From positions 372,001 to 436,000 of the forward strand of contig NZ_JACHBQ010000001.1 in the NCBI RefSeq assembly GCF_014200405.1: DNA of 64,000 nt. The letters run 5' to 3'. Position 1 is the stretch's first letter. Each line of letters opens with the position of its first letter. The DNA comes from Cryobacterium roopkundense (lineage in GTDB: Bacteria > Actinomycetota > Actinomycetes > Actinomycetales > Microbacteriaceae). Of this stretch, positions 60,813 to 64,000 are shown piece after piece. A model generated the notes under the pieces. It saw nothing but the letters and a program-made list of their open reading frames with translations, was not told the origin of the DNA and searched no databases. The translations under genes and the position numbers were made by a program.

Positions 60813-60826
60813 TGAGAGCGCTCTCA
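60813..60826. promoter_or_regulatory. LacI/CebR-type operator 1
   Basis: TGAGAGCGCTCTCA, a perfect 14-bp palindrome about 53 bp upstream of the binding-protein start. It differs from the CebR box TGGGAGCGCTCCCA at two symmetric positions. Confidence 0.85.
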
Positions 60827-60869
60827 GGAGCAGTAGTCCGAGACTAACGGTCGGTCGCGGACTTCGTCA

Positions 60870-60883
60870 AGAGAGCGCTCTCA
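60870..60883. promoter_or_regulatory. LacI/CebR-type operator 2
   Basis: AGAGAGCGCTCTCA, the same palindrome with one terminal mismatch; centre 57 bp from operator 1. The pair probably flanks or covers the promoter. Nothing further is recognised in 60884-61070. Confidence 0.8.
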
Positions 60884-61070
60884 CGAAATGGTCACGGTTC
60901 GATCACGGCTGCTGTGACGCCGAAGCTGCGGAGCCCTGCCAGCGCGTGCGGGGGCGGACTCACGCGTTGCAGCCACAACGCCAATCGCCGCAGTAGAGGC
61001 CGAGGTGATGCGGCCGCCGAGGTGACTGGGCCCGGCGGCGACCGGCCTATACGGCCGCCGCCGGGTGGCT

Positions 61071-62498
61071 CTATCGCTTGTAGTGGGGGCCGTCGTGGCC
61101 CTTCAGTGTCGGGACCGGCGGCCGGCCGCCTCGTCGCGGAGTTCTCCTCGGATCGACACTGGCGGGAGGGATGAAGTACACCACGTTGTCTCTGACCACC
61201 ACGTCCCAGCCTTCGCGGTGGATCCGATGATGGCACGCACTACAGAGCATCACGCAGTTGGCTTGATTTGTCGGCCCGTCATGCGCTTTGTACCAACGAA
61301 TGTGATGACCCTCCGCATAGCTCGGAGGCCTGTTACAGCCCGCCGTGGCGCACCCGCCGTCCCTCTCGATGGCCGCGAGCTTCTGCGCCGTCGTAAAGAG
61401 CCGTTTTCGGAGGCCGAAGTCGAGCACCTCGCTCTTCCCACCGAGGACCATCGGGATCAAACACGCCTCCGCCGCCATCCTTCGGGCCGTTCCGGCGGAG
61501 ATCGGCTGTTCAACCCCATCCAGTTGCGCTTCACCGAGGCCGGTTTGTAGGGATTCGAGGGTCATCCTGACGATGATCGTCGTGTGATCCAGCGCCCCGA
61601 GCCCTTCCTTGCAGGAGAGAGCGTGACGCACGATGTCAATGAAGGCATCGAAGTTCATTTGCGGCATCGTGCGGCCGTCGCCGATGATCTCGTGGTTGTC
61701 ACCACACCCGTCAGGATCTTCCTTGGCTTCAAACCTGGGTTTGCGCAGTTCCGCGCTGGTCATCCCGTCGATCGCGGTGTCCAGGTACGCCGCTGACACC
61801 GGGTCGGCGTCGAGCACGTAGCGTTTCATGCCGTTGGGCAGCACCATCCGCTTCAACCCCCGCCGCGACACCAGCACCTCCTCCCGCGGTTCCACCCCGT
61901 CCACGTCGAGGGCGTCCCGGTACCGAATGGACAGCTTCCGCACCGAATCGACCGGGTTGGTTACCGCGAACTCCACCAACTCCTTCTCCGCCGCGTCGAG
62001 GTCTTCGGTCGTGGCCCGTGGGGCGGCCTGCTCGAGGTTCGCGGTGATGTACAGCGCCGAATCCACGGTGAGCTCCCCCGCATTGACCGCTCGAGCGACC
62101 TCCGAATACTCCGGCGGCAGCTGCTCACCGATCAGACTCATCCGCGGCTTCGTCGCCTTCCCCACCCGAACCAACCGCCCAGCCTCCGCCATCGAGATGT
62201 GACCGATGTCGGTGAGGGCCGCGGCGGCATTTCGGTTGCCGGTTTGAGCGGCGATGCCCGAGTCGTGGTCGAAGCGGTCGTCCAGCTCACCCGCTGCTCG
62301 AACCAAAAGGGCCTGCGCCTGTCTCACCACCTCGAAATTGGAGTTCAACACGGCCAACAAACCCCCGTCGGTCATCCGCTGCAGGTCCAACCCTGCGTTG
62401 GGTTCCTCCTCCGAACAGACTCCACCACCCAAGGAGTGAGAGTACGTATCGGCGAGTGCCGCCGTACTCTCCACGAGAAGGTCCGTTGAAGTGGTCAT
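61071..62498 (-). CDS. DUF222-HNH endonuclease-like protein
   Basis: 475 residues. The long helical DUF222 region (about 30-370) is followed by an HNH domain: GGCATAGCNRPPSYAEGHHIRWYKAHDGPTNQANCVMLCSACHHRIHREGW, with paired CxxC-type cysteines and the GHHI / N / H catalytic residues. This is the 13E12-repeat type of protein that occurs in multiple copies in many actinobacteria; a mobile or self-spreading origin is suspected, function unproven. The ATG at 62498 begins MTTSTDLL. A decayed gene region lies immediately upstream. Confidence 0.87.
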   Translation of the reverse strand: MTTSTDLLVESTAALADTYSHSLGGGVCSEEEPNAGLDLQRMTDGGLLAVLNSNFEVVRQAQALLVRAAGELDDRFDHDSGIAAQTGNRNAAAALTDIGHISMAEAGRLVRVGKATKPRMSLIGEQLPPEYSEVARAVNAGELTVDSALYITANLEQAAPRATTEDLDAAEKELVEFAVTNPVDSVRKLSIRYRDALDVDGVEPREEVLVSRRGLKRMVLPNGMKRYVLDADPVSAAYLDTAIDGMTSAELRKPRFEAKEDPDGCGDNHEIIGDGRTMPQMNFDAFIDIVRHALSCKEGLGALDHTTIIVRMTLESLQTGLGEAQLDGVEQPISAGTARRMAAEACLIPMVLGGKSEVLDFGLRKRLFTTAQKLAAIERDGGCATAGCNRPPSYAEGHHIRWYKAHDGPTNQANCVMLCSACHHRIHREGWDVVVRDNVVYFIPPASVDPRRTPRRGGRPPVPTLKGHDGPHYKR

Positions 62499-62608
62499 GG
62501 CCCAATTTTCCCAGCGACCACCGACATTCACGGGCCCTAAACAGCCCTGATCGGGCCATTCTGTGAAAAACTCCCCAAGATCTTTGCCTGTGGAGGAAAG
62601 CCTTTCTC

Positions 62609-62764
62609 GCTGGTCGAGGGGCGACGAAGGAGCGCTTGGATCGAGATCTCGACAAGCTCGATCCGGCGGCTTGTCGAGATCGAGACCTCGCGAGCCAACT
62701 TGCGAGACCGGCTCACGGGGTCTCGACGGGCGCGGGCCAAAAGCGGGCCCGCTGCTCGACCAGC
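62609..62764. repeat. palindromic intergenic repeat, copy C
   Basis: The element is bounded by CGCTGGTCGAG (62609-62619) and CTCGACCAGCG (62754-62764). It contains GCGACGAAGGAGCG as in copy A and an inner perfect 13-bp stem GATCTCGACAAGC / GCTTGTCGAGATC. Total about 156 bp. It is in the gap between the DUF222-HNH gene and two gene remnants. Confidence 0.8.
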
Positions 62765-62825
62765 GGAGGGGGGCGAGCGGGCGTGGTTCTTTCCGAGCAG
62801 ACACGACCAGCGGAAAGGGGAAACC

Positions 62826-62960
62826 GCGGCCGTGGAGTCGGCGTGCTCGACGGCTTCAGGATCGAACCTCCGTGAGCGCTGCCGTGAAGCCGTCGAACAG
62901 GGCTTGCCCAGCGGGCATATGTCCATCGGACCGGTGATCGGGCCGCTGCGGCGGTGACCG
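62826..62960 (-). pseudogene. remnant of a LacI-family regulator gene
   Basis: On the minus strand three frames together give ITGPMD, MPAGQALFDGFTAALTE and EAVEHADST, collinear with ITGPLDMPAGQDRFAGFTNAMAAAGLETDAVEHADFT of the intact LacI regulator at 54956-55981. At least two frameshifts and an in-frame TGA separate the pieces. Only the middle of the effector domain survives; no HTH is found. The sequence is a decayed paralogue, not expressed as a regulator. Confidence 0.7.
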
Positions 62961-63002
62961 GTCTCTATCGGGGGCGCTGTCCACACTGCCGGAGAGCAGG
63001 TA

Positions 63003-63224
63003 TTAGACGGTCTTGTTGCCGGGGTCGATAGCAAACTCTCCGCCTTTCGTCGTCAGACCGAACGGATCTTCACGACCGTATCGGAGAAGCTCCGGGCCAA
63101 CACGGTGACCGTGTTGCACGAGGCGAGCCGCCAAGACCTCACCACTCACGAGGCCGCGACGAGGCTGGCTCAGAGTCGGGTTCGCGCGGCGATGGAGCTG
63201 AGGGGCAAGCGGCTTCCCTTCTAA
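63003..63224 (+). pseudogene. C-terminal remnant of an ELFV (Glu/Leu/Phe/Val) dehydrogenase
   Basis: A frame without a start codon reads ...RRQTERIFTTVSEKL, NTVTVLHEASRQDLTTHEAATRLAQSRVRAAMELRGK and ends at TAA. The spacing and pattern (helix, T-HEAA-RLA-R) fit the C-terminal helices of leucine/phenylalanine-type dehydrogenases. Upstream is the LacI remnant on the other strand, so the N-terminal and catalytic parts are gone. Identification rests on pattern only. Confidence 0.5.
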
Positions 63225-63356
63225 CCGGCGGCCCCGGCGGGTTCGGTGATCCTCGCCGGGTGACCCACCGATTTCGCCGAGTCCTCCGAACAGAATGCAG
63301 AGCCCCTTCCGCTTCCGGAGCGGGCGTGCCTTCTGACACCGCCGGAGACTCTCGAC

Positions 63357-64000
63357 ATGCTCACCCGCTTCACCCTCGCCGCCGCGGGGGGGATCGTGCT
63401 CACGTTGGTGGGAGCGGTGTCGTTCGTTTCGGCGGACAGTCTCGGGGCGGGACGGGCACCGGATGCCGCCGCCGCGGCATCCGGTGCCTTTGACCTGCAA
63501 TCACACCGCGGCGGACGCGGGGAGATCACCGAGAACACCCTCGCGGCGTTCTCCCACTCGCTCGACCTCGGCGTGACGACCCTGGAACTCGACACCCACC
63601 TCACCGCCGACGGCGCCGTCGTGGTGTGGCACGACAACCTGCTCACTGCCGGCAAATGTCGGGATACGGCGCCGCTCTGGGTCGGGGACCCGGCCTTTCC
63701 CTACGTCGACGCCCCCGTGCGGGCATTGACGCTGGGGCAGATTCAGACGCTCGACTGCGGTTACCGCCAGCTCGGTGGCTACCCCGAGCAGACGCACCAA
63801 CCGGGCAGCGCCGTGCCAGAGCTCGCCGAGGTGCTCGACCTCGTGGCCGAACGCGGTGCGTCCGATGTGCGGCTGAGCATCGAGACCAAGGTGATCGAAC
63901 CCGGCGAAGCGACCATGTACGAGCTCACCCGGGCTGTGGTCACTGCGGTGCGCGCAGCTGGCCTGAGCGAGCGCGCGGGCCTGCAGAGCTTCGACTGGGC
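63357..64000 (+). CDS. glycerophosphodiester phosphodiesterase, N-terminal part
   Basis: The frame runs off the right edge (214 codons visible). A signal peptide or membrane anchor (MLTRFTLAAAGGIVLTLVGAVSFVSA) is followed by an Ala-rich linker and a GDPD TIM barrel: QSHRGGRGEITENTLAAFSHSLDLGVTTLELDTHLTADGAVVVWHD, with the catalytic HRG and metal-binding ELD / H-D residues, and later LSIETK. The exported enzyme would release sn-glycerol 3-phosphate from glycerophosphodiesters. GGAG lies about 10 nt before the ATG. A perfect 15-bp inverted repeat is embedded in the linker codons (63456-63489). Confidence 0.88.
   Translation, partial: MLTRFTLAAAGGIVLTLVGAVSFVSADSLGAGRAPDAAAAASGAFDLQSHRGGRGEITENTLAAFSHSLDLGVTTLELDTHLTADGAVVVWHDNLLTAGKCRDTAPLWVGDPAFPYVDAPVRALTLGQIQTLDCGYRQLGGYPEQTHQPGSAVPELAEVLDLVAERGASDVRLSIETKVIEPGEATMYELTRAVVTAVRAAGLSERAGLQSFDW
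63456..63489. repeat. perfect 15-bp inverted repeat inside the GDPD linker
   Basis: GGCACCGGATGCCGC (63456-63470), loop CGCC, GCGGCATCCGGTGCC (63475-63489). It is within coding sequence for the Ala-rich linker and carries the CGGATGC word as an inverted pair. Confidence 0.8.

Noticed and set aside
1..64000. tRNA, rRNA or riboswitch
   Set aside because: No cloverleaf-like sequence, rRNA segment or known riboswitch core was noticed by eye; a covariance-model scan would be needed to exclude small ones.

Overview
High-GC DNA from an actinobacterium, most likely a member of the Microbacteriaceae (inference). The support is the codon usage, many start codons placed 6-7 nt after a TANNNT -10 box (leaderless starts), DUF222/HNH and Pr6Pr-type proteins, and a very frequent CGGATGC/GCATCCG oligomer. 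No rRNA, tRNA, CRISPR array, transposase, integrase or phage structural gene was recognised. The window reads as chromosomal 'metabolic island' sequence: about 55 genes, mostly small regulator-transporter-enzyme modules, cut through a YyaL-type gene on the left and a glycerophosphodiesterase on the right.

Layout. 1-5.2 kb: YyaL-like C-terminus, DUF1761 membrane protein, a Stealth sugar-phosphotransferase, a convergent calcineurin-like phosphodiesterase, and a quinone-oxidoreductase-like protein. 5.2-9.7 kb: a palindromic repeat, a PAP2 phosphatase, then a tightly overlapping type III polyketide synthase / methyltransferase / FAD-hydroxylase operon. 9.8-14.8 kb: DUF7059-type methyltransferase, a Tat-lipoprotein flavin amine oxidase whose domain order is circularly permuted, Pr6Pr membrane protein, acylphosphatase, lipoprotein. 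14.9-21.4 kb: a PucR regulator divergent from a COG3375-like protein, an enolase-superfamily N-acylamino-acid racemase/OSBS and an amino-acid ABC importer. 21.4-31.8 kb: secreted proteins and lipoproteins, RraA-like protein, a tandem PepSY-like protein, two NERD paralogues, a DUF5666 protein divergent from a two-component system, a DUF457 hydrolase, an orphan sugar-type ABC ATPase and a universal stress protein. 32-37.4 kb: a GAF regulator divergent from a flavin monooxygenase, a third NERD paralogue, and a DUF1524/Excalibur nuclease.

37.6-43.1 kb is an alanine module: cycA-type permease, alanine dehydrogenase, a divergent AdeR-like PucR activator, and alanine racemase. 43.1-49.1 kb: a large KAP-type P-loop NTPase, a second quinone oxidoreductase, a TPR-GGDEF diguanylate cyclase and a membrane protein. 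49.1-53.0 kb: a duplicated Lrp/AsnC regulator divergent from an AbgT transporter plus M20 peptidase, which suggests import and hydrolysis of an acyl- or aminobenzoyl-amino acid. 53.1-54.9 kb: an LLM flavin oxidoreductase and an F420-reductase-like protein. 55-60.9 kb: a beta-glucoside operon (binding protein, two permeases, GH1 beta-glucosidase, LacI regulator) headed by two CebR-like operator palindromes. 61-64 kb: DUF222/HNH protein, then a decayed stretch with a palindromic repeat, a frameshifted LacI remnant and an ELFV-dehydrogenase tail, then a glycerophosphodiesterase.

Most notable are the circularly permuted amine oxidase, the dispersed CGCTGGTCGAG-ended palindromic repeats, the enriched CGGATGC word that also occurs as inverted pairs in hairpins, and three NERD paralogues of which two have lost the catalytic residues.
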